From: Congeria kusceri | Taxonomy: Eukaryota; Mollusca; Bivalvia; Myida; Dreissenidae | DNA length: 64,000 nt | NCBI GenBank assembly: GCA_027627225.1 | Contig: CM051032.1 | Location: forward strand, 67,739,320-67,803,319 | Direction: 5' to 3' | Shown: in pieces, positions 25,301-40,300 of the stretch | Numbering within the stretch: position 1 is the first letter of the stretch | Layout of the letters: every line of letters begins with the position of its first letter | Translations under genes and position numbers: made by a program | The notes under the pieces: generated by a model | The model's database searches: none | Told to the model about the DNA's origin: nothing | The model's input: the letters and a program-made list of their open reading frames with translations, nothing else

Positions 25301-28300
25301 GTAAAATGTTGCTGTTAGGTGGTGTAGTTTATCTGTATCTATACTCGCCAAAGGATTTCGTTTTGTGTTTGTTTAAAGGACATTGCTTTAACTATCAACA
25401 TTCAATTCTTAAAGAAAGAACATATTAGTTATGAATAAAAAGAAACAAAAACCTTAAAAAATGTTGTTTTTAGTTATTTTTATTGTTACTATGGTAACTG
25501 ATTGATAGTAAAGTTCCTTTTTTTTTTCATCAGTTGGGAAGGTCATCATATACCCATTCTACAGTTCAATTTTTGTGTAAATTGTACATGTGATGTTAAT
25601 TTTACAGCACTTTGAGTACACCCATAGTATTATTTATGTTTGTCACAAAACAATTCAGCACTAGCAAATAATACAGTTGAAATCAATTCAGCACTGCAAG
25701 GGTTAAGATAAAAACAAAACTTGCGATTGACAATTTTCGTAGTTCAGGGACCGGTGGAAAATGCTCTGCCACTTGTGAAAATATGTTTTCTGTGACCGCT
25801 TGTGAAATATAATATGATCTAACACTAATACCAACAAATATAGTCTATATGGTACATCTTCTTTTTGTTAAATCTTGATTCATGTTCTTCCAGCTGGTGC
25901 TGCCCGCAATGAAGCTGCATCCCCGTCAACTGGGTGTGCAGATGGCTGCCACAGCGTGCCTGTATAACCTGTCCAAAGCAGAGCTCGGCCAGAAGATTCA
26001 CCCGAGATGTCTCAAGGAAATCATTGAAATGACTCTGAAGGCAATGGAGAACTTTCCTAACCATCAGCAGGTGTGTCAGGGCTTATTGTGAAGTACATTG
26101 TAAAAGAGGCGTGTCGTGGGAAAACGGGGCTTAATGCATGTGCATAAAGTGTTGTCCCAGATTAGCCTGTGCAGTCCGCATAGGTTAATCCAGGACGGCA
26201 CTTTCCGCTTTTATGGTATTATCTGTTTCAAGAGGGTCTCTTCTAAACATAAATCCACTGTTGGCGGAAAGTGCCATCCCGGATTAGCCTGTGCGGACTG
26301 CAAAGGCTAATCCGGGACGACACTTTACGAACATGCATTAAGCCCGGTTTTCCCAAGACACGCCTCAAATGTATTATCAAATTAACCAAAATAACTGATA
26401 GCAATTCCGTTTGGTACTGACACCCATTAACAGGCCCGACAACTACGAATCTTCTCAATCTTCAAATTAGTCCTAACCTCAAATATAAGCTAATGAAATT
26501 CAAAGCCATTTTGTAACAGCGGATTTCATTTATCAATAATTTAAGTTAAGAATAAGTTTAAGATTGGGAACTTTTGTCGTCATGGCGCCAGATCTATATA
26601 ATCCTTAGAATAAGAACAGGTTTTAGGATATTTTTGGAATTTTGATTAGATTTAGTTTTTTCATTTCGAAAATTGCTAAGTAATAAAGCAAAAATAGTTC
26701 CTGTACATGTATAATAGGGTAGAGACTTTAATATTGCTGTAAACTACTGCTAAACCATTGTTATTTGTATTTGCATTAATTTTCATGGATTTCCTGGATC
26801 AAACGGTCCATGACTTTTAAGTGTCCAATGAACAGTCGATCCACAATTTAATGTTTGTGAAGTCCCAATTGTTTGCTCTTTGATTTCATGCATGTTTGAC
26901 GGCTAATCTTAACTTATTCTAGCGCATATAACTGCATTCTTTTGATATTTAAATAAGCGCTACATCGTTTAATGCGCCAATTAATGACTGTTATATCTAC
27001 CCTGTTTATTGCACAATGGATTAACGCTTAATTGACTTATCGAGAGGTCTTGCATACAGCCCGTCGTGTCACGCTGTAAGTCACTGCTACCTGTTACACT
27101 CCTCTTTTTGAAATAACCATCATGATGTTTTGAAAATTAAAATCCACGAAATTATGTGTCCACGAAATGGTCATTTTTGGAAAAACATTTCATGGCAACG
27201 AAAATAATAAATGGTTTTGCAGTGTGTAAAAATCCACTTCAACAAGTGCTTCCTTCTACAGCTTCAGAAGAACGCCTTGCTCACGCTCTGCAGTGACCGC
27301 ATGCTGCAAGACGTCCAGTTTGACCAGTTTAGATGTGCTCGGCTCGTGATGGACTGCCTGTGTCTGTTTGACGACCCCTCTATGAACCGGATGTCTGTGG
27401 CCATTTGTTCCATTCTGGCAGCCAAGGTGGGTTAAACAGCCTTCGAAATTACCCACTAATCCCAAGCCCGGGAGGTTAAACAGCCTTCGAAATTACCCAC
27501 TAATCCCAAGCCCAGGACTTGTAAAAGGTCTGTCTGGGCAAGTTAAAGGGACATGTTCACAAATTTTCGTAGTTTTGAAAAATATCATTTAGCGTCTTAA
27601 CTGCAAAAACTAGAGCAGTTGGACTAACCAACAACAAATATTACATAAATAAAAATAAATAATTTTAAAAATTGCCGTCACCGAACTTGATCCATGTCGG
27701 CCAGGATAAAAAATCTGTCAGGCTAACCACTCAGCCATTATGACAGACAATCAAAGTGTTGAGTTTTTAATGCTAAGACAGTGAAACAGGTTTTTTCAAA
27801 AAATGCTGTGAAAAGTGTTACAATCACTTAATAATTTTAAAGCGTGACAATCGCTCCATAATTTTATCCATTTCATTTAATGACTTTTCACAAAATACAT
27901 TGTATTTCCTATATATTGTTTCCGTGTTTATTTATAATGTATTTTTCTTTTTGGGATCTATGAAAATTGTCAATTTGCCAATCTGCAAATAGGTCCCTTT
28001 AAAATTCTGACATGTCTACTGGAAAGTGGAAAAAGTAACAACTACAACAAAATCTAGAAAATTTACCCAAAATATTACTGTATCCGATCGATTTTATTCT
28101 ATTTTCATATTAGCATAATCACTGTCATTTACATGTTTCCTTCATTGTGGACAAGTTCAAAGTACATTTGGGAAGGTTGTCATTTTTTGGGGTCATGCCC
28201 ATATTGACATGTCCATCCCTACAAATTATTGTGAAGACGGAATTATCTTTTTCTAACATAAAGACATCAAGTACTGGTTCTACCCGGGAAACTGACTCAG

Positions 28301-31300
28301 ATGTGTCTCTCAAGCTACTGGCTTTCAAAAAACTCGAGCTTAAATAAATTGGTTTAAACTACGGGAAACTCCCAACATATTATCATATAGAGTACCGTAA
28401 TAACTCCAAATTTTTGGACACTAAGTTTTTGGACACCCTCTGTTTTAGCCATAATAACTATTTTATGTAACTCTTTATTTTCGGACAGTCAGCTGAAAAC
28501 CCATAATTTATGAGTCTGTAGTTTCGGACACTGGTTTAAAGTTGGGTTTATTAGTTAAAATATGTTTACTTTGTTGTCATTTGTTTTTGTTTGTTTGTAA
28601 AACTACATTCTAGGTTATTTACAAAAATGTAAATAGTTTAAATTTTTTAAAATATTGTCACATTATAAATTACCTTGTGTGTGAAACATGTATTAATCCA
28701 ATTTCAATACATTTACATTAAAAATGCACAGAATGTTATGAATTAAAAACAAACAGAGTATATTTAATTAAAAACCGATTTAAAAAAAGACCAAGTATAT
28801 AAGGACGTAATTGAATTATTTTCCCCTGTGTTTCTAAATACCCAAAAGTTTGGAATATTTTATGTCCCTTTTTATTATTTTTAAGTGTCCGAGCATATAC
28901 ATATTCGTTTTACAACTTCCTTCTATATTTCTTATGGCCAGATATCCACACAGAAGACGTCACAACTCGGGGCAAAGACCCGCTACATGAAGAAGATGTT
29001 ACAGCTCGTACGACAGAAGATCGAGAACAGCACTGTGGATATCACTCTAAAGTTTACACTTAGTGCTTTATGGAATCTAACAGGTAGTCTGCGATATTCT
29101 TAACTTCACAACAGGAAGTGTCTCATTTTTGCATAAATAGAAAATATAATATTCCATGGAAGTCTTTATTTTCAGTAGACTGAAGTTATTGTGCACATGT
29201 ATATACATCATGTATGTATGTCAGATACTTCAGTCATTTTTCTGACATTCCCTCATACTAGTTTAAAGTGGTACCATAAAATTAAAGCTTTTTTTTTTTC
29301 GTAATGATGGAGTTTATAGCTATTTATTTCCTACAGAAGTCTTGTATAATTTTGTTCATGGTTGTCTAAATAGCTCATATTTGTAGCAACCACGATCCTT
29401 GCTCCTTACACATGCATGCTATTACTTTCACATAGAATGGCTTATAATAACAGTCAGTGTTGGGAAAATCAATTGTCCATATTGCCCTGCTTGTCCAAGA
29501 GCATGTATGGACACGTACAAGTTTGCCCAACTTTACCATATGAGGCGCGCATGGGAAAACCGGTCTTAATGCATGTGCGTAAAGTGTCGTCCCGGATTAG
29601 CCTGTGCAGTCCACACAGGCTAATTCAGGACGGCACTTTCCGGTTTTATGTATTTTCAGTTTCAGGGACATCTCGTTAAAAAATAAATTCACTGTAGGCG
29701 GAAAGTGCTGTCCTGGATTAGCCTGTGCGGACTGCACAGGCTAATCCGGGACGACACTTTACGTACATGCATTTAGTCCGCTTTTCTCACGACGCGCCTC
29801 ATAATTCCTGTACAAACAAGTGGTGAACAGCATTTTCCCAATCAGACAAGTAGGCTATATCAGATTGTGACCTGGGCCCATATCCACAAAGCTCCTAAAG
29901 GAAATCTTAACTGACATTCACATTTAAGGGAATAATTCAAATGAGGCGCGTCGTGGGAAAACCGGACTTAATGCATGTGCATAAAGTGTCGTCCCGGAGT
30001 AGCCTGTGCAGTCCGCACAGGCTAATCCAGGACGGCACTTTCCGCTTTTATGGTATTTTCAGTTTCAGGGACATCTCTTCTAAACATAAATCCTGTAGGC
30101 GGAAAGTGCCGTCCTGGATTAGCCTGTGCGGACTGCACAGCCTAATCCGGGACGACACTTTACACACATGCATTAAGACAGTTTTCCCACGTTGTGCCAC
30201 AAATAAACTTTTCCTTCGTGAAAAGCAATATTATATATTTAAAATATGGTAAAATACGAAGCATCTGTTGCTTCTTTACCAGGTAAAAACCATTTAAGAC
30301 AAAATAATCTTTAAATGAACCAGCCCCAGACTAAAGGAATTTTATGATTTTAAGACATTTACTAGGGAGCTTTGTGGATATGGTCCCAGCTTTATGTGGT
30401 ACTTTGTATATGATTCTGTACTTTTCATGTGTTCGATTTTGTGTTATTTGTGTATATAGATCAATGTTTAACTTATACTTGACTGAGAAGTACATGTCAT
30501 CGATTCATTTTGCAGATGAATCCCCAGCCACTTGCAATGTGTTCCTGAAAGAAGGGGGCCTGGATTTGTTTATGAGCACCCTACAGGTATTGGTGTAATA
30601 GTGAAGTAACAGATACTTGGTATTTACATGTATAAACAAACAGGTGTTGGTGAATATGTGGTAACTTTTACCAAATGTTCTGCTTTATTATTGTATACTT
30701 TTGAAAGATAGACATTTGCAAGCTTGGAGTAATTGTTTTAAGTTATATGAATTAATGAAATAATTCTATATAGTGCAATGAACAGATTACAGTGGTAAAG
30801 AAATCCACGAGGTCGCGGTGGCGTAGTTGATATGGTATCCGCCTAGCGATCGGGAGGTTCCGTTTTTGATCCCCACTCTGGGAGCGTACTCAAGATCTCC
30901 CCCAAAGACACAATGGTGTAATGGTTCTACCCAGGAAACGGACTCAAGAGTGTCACAATAAGCCTTAGGCTTTCGATGCAATCAAGCTAAAATAAATAGG
31001 TTTAAACTAAAGAAATCTGTAGCAAAGTAAGGTGTATAACCAGTAACCCCTTAGCTTGGTGTTGATGGTAAAACAATACTTTTATAACTTGCCAGGAGTA
31101 TGTGTAAATAGTGTAAAATTAGTATTAACATACAGTTTAGGGATAATGATTATGAATTGCTCACCTAACAAGCTTAGAGTCAAATCTTTCTTGGCTACTT
31201 TAGAAATAAGTTACGATTTATCGTTGTTTATCGCCCTCTTGGTTAAATGCCTACGCATCAGAGTGACAAAGAGTTGTTTATTGGGTAGTTTAACAACGAT

Positions 31301-34300
31301 AATTTTGTTTTTTGTCTATAGAAAAATCAGTGAGTATCATGTTAGAACTAAGCCCTAATCAGAACTGTTAAGTATGTCGTTTCAACAAATGAGGCGCGTC
31401 GTTGGAAAACCAGACTTAATGCATGTGCGTAAAGTGTCGTCCCGGATTAGCCTGTGCAGTCCCCACAGGCTAATCCGGGATGGCACTTTCCGCTTTTATG
31501 GTATTCTGTTTCAAGGAAGTCTCTTTTAAACATAAATCCACTGTAGGCGGAAAGTGCCGTCCTGGATTAGCCTGTGCAGATTGCACAGGCTAATCCGGGA
31601 CGACTCTTTACGCACATGCATTAAGTCCGGTTTTCCCACGACGCGCCTCAAATAAACAATACAGATGAGTTATTTCACCGTGTTTCAGATGGTAGATGGA
31701 ATGGACACAGACACCAGGGTTCAGGTCGAGACCAAAGTGCTGGGACTCCTGGTACAGTGCTTGTTGTACAAAATGTAGTTTTGGAATAAATCAGGGTGAT
31801 GTTATTGTTGTCGCTCTGTCGTCTGCGTAAGTTAAGTTTTTAGCTTGACTTTTTAGCTATTCTACTCACCCCAGCGTTGGCGTTGGCGTCGGCGTCTGAG
31901 CTACGTTAAAGTTTTTCGGTAAGCTAGTTTCTCAGGAATGGCTTGAGGGATTTAATTTAAACATTTATTCCCCACATTAAAATGAACCTATAGGCCAAGT
32001 TTGGTAACTCTAGTTTGAAATTTGTCAAAATTATGGGCCCTTTTAAACTAATTTTTTTTTACCTATAAGCTATATGGACAGGTTAAAGTTTTTCGGTAAG
32101 CTAGTTTCTCTACTTTTCGTTTCCGCTCTCTAACTCGAGATTAAGCTATTGTAATGAAACTTAAAACATAGATACCTTACAGCGAGACCTCGCTTGGGAT
32201 TGCATATGGAGTGGGTGGGGTCAAGGTCACTGTTACTAAAAATAGAAAAACGGTTTCCACTCAATAACTTAAGAATGTATTGAGATATTTTAATAACACT
32301 TAATACACAGATACCTTATATCAAGACCTCACTTAAGATTGCATATGGGGTGGGTGGGGTCAAGGTCAAGGTCACCGTTACTAAAAATAGAAAAACGGTT
32401 TCCGCTCAATAACTTGATAACGCATAGAGATATTTTAATGAAACTTTATACATAGATACCTTATTTTGAGACCTCGCTTGGGATTGCATATAGGGTAGGT
32501 GGGGTCAAGGTCACCGTAATTAAAAACAGAAAAAACGGTTTCCACTCAGTAACTTGAGAACGCAGCGAGATATTTTAATGAAACTTAATACATATATACC
32601 TTATATCGAGACCTCGCTTGGGATTGCATATGGGGTGGGTGGGGTCAATGTCACCATTACTAAAAATAGAAAATGTTTCCGTTCAATAACTTAAGAATCC
32701 ATAAAGATATTTTAATGAAACTTCATACGTAGATACCATATATCGAGACCTCTCTTGGGATTTCATATGGGGTGTGTGGGGGTCAAGGTCTGTTACTAAA
32801 AATAGAAAAACGGTTTCCACTCAATAACTTGAGAACGCATCGAGATATTTTAATGAAACTTCATACATAGATACCATATATCGAGACCTAGCTTGGGATT
32901 GCATATTAAAAAAGTTTCTTAACAATTGCACATATTCACAACTTGGCTGCAAGTCTGGGGGCATATATGTTTTACAAACATCGCTTGTTTTCTTGTGCAG
33001 AGCATAACTAGATTTGTATTGAAAGGATTCAAATGAAACTTCATATAATGATAAAGGACAATGAGAGGAAGTGCAGAGCACAAGGACCACAACTCTTTCT
33101 TTAATATTTACAGAGTTATTGCCCTTTGTTTAATTTTCTTGTGCGGAGCATAACTCCATTAGTATTGAAGTCATTCAAATGAAACTTCATAAAATTATAG
33201 AGGACAATGAGAGGAAGTGCAGAGCACAAGGACCACAACTCTTTCTTAAATTTTTATCGAGCAATTGCCCTTTGTTTATTTTTTGTGCAGAGCATTACTC
33301 TATTAGTATTGAAGGGATTTTAAATAAAACCAAATATATTGATAGAGGACATTGAAAGGAAGTGCAGAGTACAATAACCATAACTCTTTTTGTAGGAAGC
33401 GTCATTTATTCCAACATGTAACTGACATTGTGTTGCTTCCTCTGACAAGCATATAGTCAGGGACATCCTGTGACAAGCCTTGTTAATATTTAAATGTAAT
33501 TTTCATTTTGCTTTGTTATTAAAAATCTACATAATACAAGTTCAAAATGCGCGAATTAGAGACTGCGCCAATCACCTCTTTATAACGAATTCACAAAAGT
33601 AAGACACCACAAAATAAAAGGAGATGCGCATGTGTAAAGTGTCGTCCCGGATCAGCCTGAGCAGTGCACACAGGCTAATCCAGTACGGCACTTTTCCCCT
33701 AAAGTAGATTTATTTTAATGAGACTTTCATGAAACAGAAAATACCATAAAAGTGGAAATTGTCGTCCCGGATTAGCCTATACGGACTGCACAGGCTAATC
33801 CAGCATGACACTTTACACACGTTCAATAAGCCCAGTTTTCCCATGACACTCCTCAAATGATTTTACAGTATTTTTGACACACTCTACTGATTGCATAATA
33901 TGCTTTCTTGTATATAATAAACATGTCATCTATATACTGCTTCATGCCCGGCAAGGGTCATATGATGTTGTATTAAAAGAGCCACCAAACATACTGCGAT
34001 TTCAATGTTTACCTGGACCACACAATAATTGTTGCATTTATTAACACTTGATGCTGTTTCAGAATAACATTGCTGAGGTGCAGTCATTCCGTAACTTCTT
34101 GATGAGGGAAGATTTCCTGATGATTGCAAAGTATGTCTACTGAAAAAGTTAACATTTTAACACACATTTATATGTTGATACGAAATTTAACTGAACTGCT
34201 GTGTTTAATCATAATTGTATTTTTTGATTTGGTAAAAAAAATAAAATCAGAATAACATTATTAAGAATTATTTATTATTGTGATAATGAAATTGTTTTGT

Positions 34301-37300
34301 TATACTTGTTCGTATAAAAGCATTTAATGATAGTAACATTGTGAATCAATCTGTAACGTGTAGTTAATAAATTTTTAATCATGCCAACCCTTAAGTCTGC
34401 TCAGTATAGAATACTTTTGACGATCACTAGCTCATACCAGTATTTCAACTAGCCCACTGTCTGTGTATAGACTGTCACTAACTCATAATTACATTAGCTG
34501 ATTGTGTAAAGACTGTCACTAATTCATAATTACATTAGCTGATTGTGTATTGACAATCACTTATTCATAATGACATTAGTTGATTGTGTATAGACTGTCA
34601 CTAACTCATAATTACATTAGTTGATTGTGTATTGACAGTCACTTATTCATAATTACATCAGTTTATTGTGTATTGACATTCACTTATTCATAATTACATT
34701 AGTTGATTGTGTATTGACAGTCACTAACTCATACCAGTATTTCAACTAGCCCACTGTCTGTGTATAGACTGTCACTAACTCATAATTACATTAGCTGATT
34801 GTGTAAAGACTGTCACTAATTTATAATTACATTAGCTGATTGTGTATTGACAATCACTTATTCATAATGACATTAGTTGATTGTGTATAGACTGTCACAA
34901 ACTCATAATTACATTAGCTGATTGTGTATTGACTGGCACTTATTCATAATTACATTAGCTGATTGTGTACAGACTGTCACTAACTCATAATTACATTAGC
35001 TGATTGTGTATTGACATTCACTCATTCATAATTACATCAGTTGATTGTGTATTGACAGTCACTTATTCATAATTACATTAGTTGATTGTGTATAGACGAT
35101 CACTAACTCATGCCAGTAATTCAACTAGCCCACTGTCTGTGGATAGACTGTCACTCATTCATAATTACATTGGTTGATTGTGTAATGACAGGCACTTATT
35201 AATAATTACATTAGTTGATTGTGTATTGACATTCACTTATTCATAATTACATTAGTTGATTGTGTATTGACAGTCACTAATTCATAATTACATTGGTTGA
35301 TTGTGTAATGACAGGCACTTATTCATAATTACATTAGTTGATTGTGTATTGACATTCACTTATTCATAATTACATTAGTTGATTGTGTATTGACAGGCAC
35401 TTCTTAATAATTACATTAGTTGATTGTGTATTGACATTCACTTATTCATAATTACATTGGTTGATTGTGTAATGACAGGCACTTGTTCATAATTACATTA
35501 GTTGATTGTGTATTGACATTCACTTATTCATAATTACATTAGTTGATTGTGTATTGACAGGTACTTCTTAATAATTACATTAGTTGATTGTGTATTGACA
35601 TTCACTTATTCATAATTACATTAGTTGATTGTGTATTGACATTCACTTATTCATAATTACATTAGTTGATTGTGTATTGACAGTCACTTATTCATAATTA
35701 CATTAGTTGATTGTGTATTGACATTCACTTATTCATAATTACATTAGTTGATTGTGTATTGACATTCACTTATTCATAATTACATTAGTTGATTGTGTAT
35801 TGACAGTCACTAACTCATACCAGTAATTCAACTAGCCCACTGTCTGTGTATAGACTGTCACTAACTCATAATTACATTATTTGATTGTGTATAGTCCGTC
35901 ACTAACTCATAATTACATTAGTGGATTTTATTATACCTCACGTGACTAGCCCATGTTAAATTTCCATATACCTATCATGAAACAATTCGTAATGTCACAT
36001 GCAACAGTATACTGTCACCCTCGCGTGGAGCTAAAAATAGAACAACCGTTTCTCAAAACAAAACAACGTTTACCTTTAGTAATGCTAACGTCAATCCACT
36101 GCCTTTACAATAAATATCCAGCAACACGCGTTTGCAATTCATTTTTAAGTATCCACAAAGTTGTGCAATATTTTATTTCATGCGAACCGTGCTAACCAGA
36201 AACGCGATTTGTTTTTGAAATCGCCATGGCTGGTCAGAACGTATTTTAAATCGTATTTTGTCTCCACACCTGTATTCGATTATCCGTATTGCCGTCCAAA
36301 ATACGTTTAGATATCGCCAGTGCATGGTTTCTTTAATTATTTGTTACGCGAGTGCTTAGACATGTTAAAAACAAACCAACTTGACACAGCACAATCGAAT
36401 GTCAGTCAAGTGAAAACTGGTTTGTGTCGTTACTGCACTACTCTACTGTACACATTTATCGCGTTCAAGTGTTCTGAATATACATTAAACACTTTCCATC
36501 AACTATAATATTTCGTTTTGTATCGAACAATAATTTTCGCCGGTATTTTGCCATGTATATGACTGATTTAAACTAACGCGCTGTAGAAACTTCCTATCGA
36601 TCACGCCATCTTTTAAGCATGACACATCTAAATATAACTGCACTGTACACACACACACCGGTCATGCCGGTACACTTTGCAAAATGTTTGAAAGTACGGA
36701 AGGCTGTTTCTGCAGTATTATTTAACTACTGTATTGTGAAGGAACCATAAATGTTTCATAAAGATACGCATCTTAAATAATGAAAATAACTCGTGGTAAA
36801 TTAGCTTTAACACTTTTAGGTTATTAGTTGATTTTAAAGGGCATTTAAAAAAGTAAATTTATTAATAAAGTAATCAGGCCTAAGTTTCCTTCTTTTATTG
36901 TTCGGTATAATAAAATAAATATCACACCCTGTTTAGGGTGATACAACGTACTGTCAACCCTCGAAATGGTAATGTCAACCTCAGCTTACGCCTCGGTTGA
37001 CATTACCATTCTTGGGTTGACAATACGTTATATCACCCTCTATGGGTGTGATATTTATATATTGTATAGTCTGTCACTAATTCATATTTACATTAGTCGA
37101 TTGTGTATTGACTGGCACTTATTCATAATTACATTAGAGGATTGTGTATAGTCTGTCACTAACTCATAATGACATTAGTGGATTGTGTATTGACTGGCAC
37201 TTATTCATAATTACATTAGATGATTGTGTATAGACTGTCACTCATTCATAATTACATAAGTTGATTGTGTATAGACTGTCACTCATTCATAATTACATTA

Positions 37301-40300
37301 GTTGATTGTGTATAGACTGTCACTCATTCATAATTACATTAGTTGATTGTGTATAGACTGTCACTCATTCATAATTACATAAGTTGATTGTGTATAGACT
37401 GTCACTCATTCATAATTACATAAATTGATTGAGTATAGACTGTCACTCATTCATAATTACATAAGTTGATTGTGTATAGACAGTCACTCATTCATAATTA
37501 CATAAGTTGATTGTGTATAGACTGTCACTCATTCATAATTACATAAGTTGATTGTGTATAGACTGTCACTCATTCATAATTACATAAATTGATTGTGTAT
37601 AGACTGTCACTCATTCATAATTACATAAATTGATTGGTTATAGACAGTCACTCATTCATAATTACATAAGTTGATTGTGTATAGACTGTCACTCATTCAT
37701 AATTACATTAATTGATTGTGTATAGACTGTCACTCATTCATAATTACATAAATTGATTGTGTATAGACTGTCACTCATTCATAATTACATAAGTTGATTG
37801 TGTATAGACTGTCACTCATTCATAATTACATAAATTGATTGTGTATAGACTGTCACTCATTCATAATTACATAAGTTGATTGTGTATAGACAGTCACTCA
37901 TTCGTAATTACATTAATTTATTTAGTGTAGACTGTCACTCATTCATAATTACATTAGTTTATTGTGTATAGACTATCACTAAATTCCTAATTTAATCGTT
38001 GCAGGAGACTGCTGAAGGCCGAGCAGATAGACGTGAGCTACTTTGCTGCGGGGATTGTGGCCCATCTGGCCAGTGACGGAGCGCAGTCCTGGCTCATAGC
38101 GGGCACCGACTGGGCAGATATTCTTACAGAGCTGGTAGATACTCTTAATAATCTGTATCAAGTAAACATATTTATTGTGCTGGTATATACTTTAATCCCA
38201 GGAGACATGTATAGTAGATGTTACTATGCTACTTATGTGTTTGTGTAATAAAATTGATATGATAGGAATGTGTGGACTGTAATTTCAATTTATTTCTGCA
38301 GAAATTAGTATTGTGTTCTGGACCCATTAAGTTTGAGAAGTATTAATGGAGTATTTATTTCTTGAGCACCTTTAGTTGATTTTAAACACATGCTATCAGA
38401 ATTGTTAATAATCGGACACTGCATATTGTACATGACTGCATGTTATATTGGACCCTTCAGAAGTGCTCAAGCTGTGCAAAGTGCGCTTAAATAACTATTA
38501 AAACAATGTGACATTGAGTCTATGGTGTTAATTTTAGTATTTGGAGGAGGGGTCACAGTGCGGACAAGTTTGAAGTCGGGATTTTTGTGTGTTACACCAA
38601 GTTGTAATTCATTGACCCGATTGCAATTAACTTATTTATCAAGCTTGCTTTAAGTCCAATAATGTTTTCTTAGAGTAAATTTAAATATGTTCTTATATTA
38701 ACAAATTTGGGGGAGGAATCACGGGGTGAAAAGTTTTAAGATGGGGCCTTTGCGTTTTACACGAAGTTGTAATTCATTGACCCTGTTGCAATCAAATCAA
38801 GCCTTGTTTTAAATCCAATCATGTTGTCTTGAAATAAATTTAATAGTTTCTTATATGAAAACCACATAACAATAACATAAGGGGCCTTCAAACCGTGATC
38901 TTGGTGTATTTGTTCCATCATTTCAGTACAACGTAGTCCTGAAATGGGAGCAGCCAAATGTGGAAATGGTGGCATACAGGTATGTGGTCTGAAAGTAATT
39001 TGTTGTTGATGAAAATAAGAACACCACCGTGAAGAAAATATGTAATGCTGTTATGCTTTAATTGGAAAAGTGCTATTGGTTTCTTTTTGGGAACCTAAAC
39101 CATAAAGCTCCTGAGGGGCAAATCTTAACATAATTTCTAAAAACATGAGGCAAACTTTATTCCATATTGAAATAATTGTCTGTAATATTGAGCTGTTTTC
39201 AACTGAATCTTTCAATTTTAATTTTATATGAAAATCAATATTCAACCAGTTGTTCAGAAGAAAAAGTTATTGGATTGGCAAATGTCGGTGGGTGGGTGGT
39301 TTGCGGGCGAGCATGAACAGTCTCTTCATAGTGCAACTCCTTCTTACATTTCTCAAGGGATTTCTACCAAAATTTCACAGAGCTATTGTCACCAAGTACC
39401 CCAGCGCACATTGTCGGGCTTTTAGGATTCTGTCATTATGGCCCTCTGTTTATTTTGCACATATGTAGTATATAGTAAGCAATCTCTTCAGAGCGCAACT
39501 CCTACATTTCTCAAGGGATTTCGGCCAAACTTTCTCAGAACTATTTTCACCATGTGCCCCAGCGCATATTGCCGGGCTTTTGTAATTTTCGATCATTTTA
39601 GGGGAAATTATGGCCCTTTGTTTATTTTGCACATAATGTAATATATAGTGAACAATCTAATCCAAGCACAACTCCTCCTACATTTTTCAAGGGATTTTGA
39701 CCAAATTTTCACAGAACTATTGTCATAAAGTGCCCCAGCGCATATTTTCGGGCTTTTGTGATTCTATCATTTTTTGCAGAATAATGTCCCTTTGATTGTT
39801 TTGTACATAATTTATATATAGAGAACAATATCTTCCGAAAGCAACTCATCGTATATTTATCAGAGGATTTCGACCAAACACACACAGAACTACTGTAATC
39901 AAGTTTCTCAGCACATATTGTGTCGGCTTTTGTGATTCCACAATATTTGGCTGAATTATTGATATTTCAGGTCTGGCAGTTTTTAGCCGGATTTTTCGAC
40001 AAAAAATCGCGGTTTATAGATTAGCGAAAACCGGTTGGTTGAGCGGGCGGGCGTTGCAATGTCGTGAACAATTTGCGTTAAAGTTTTGTATTCCTGTCAT
40101 AGTTTCAAAAGTTCTTGGTCAATCTTCATGAAACTTTTCAGAAATGTTCCTTCGATGGTTCGCTACCAAACCTGTGAAAATGGTTCCGCTTCACTGCACA
40201 AGATGGCCACTAGAGCTACAAAATAAAATTATGTCTAAACGCCATTTTCTTATAAACCTATGGCTAGATTTTCAAATAATTTTACACAAATGTTCGTTTA

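Larger units (their letters stand above)
18300..25893. other. Large ZYG11B intron, right part
   Basis: AT-rich with no conserved exon. Contents noted: candidate exon 19891-20025, palindrome at 21008, a duplicated CCACGGCGT context at 21180 and 21270, a dispersed duplicate at 23048 and the MITE end at 24437. Confidence 0.5.

Noticed and set aside
29941..30252. Frames with [22 protein letters not shown] text, recurring at 26116, 29416, 46834, 49006 and 53904
   Set aside because: All are translations of the palindromic element P4, explaining their similarity.
34430..37980. CRISPR-like array (41-bp periodicity)
   Set aside because: Repeats are contiguous with no unique spacers, and the genome is eukaryotic.
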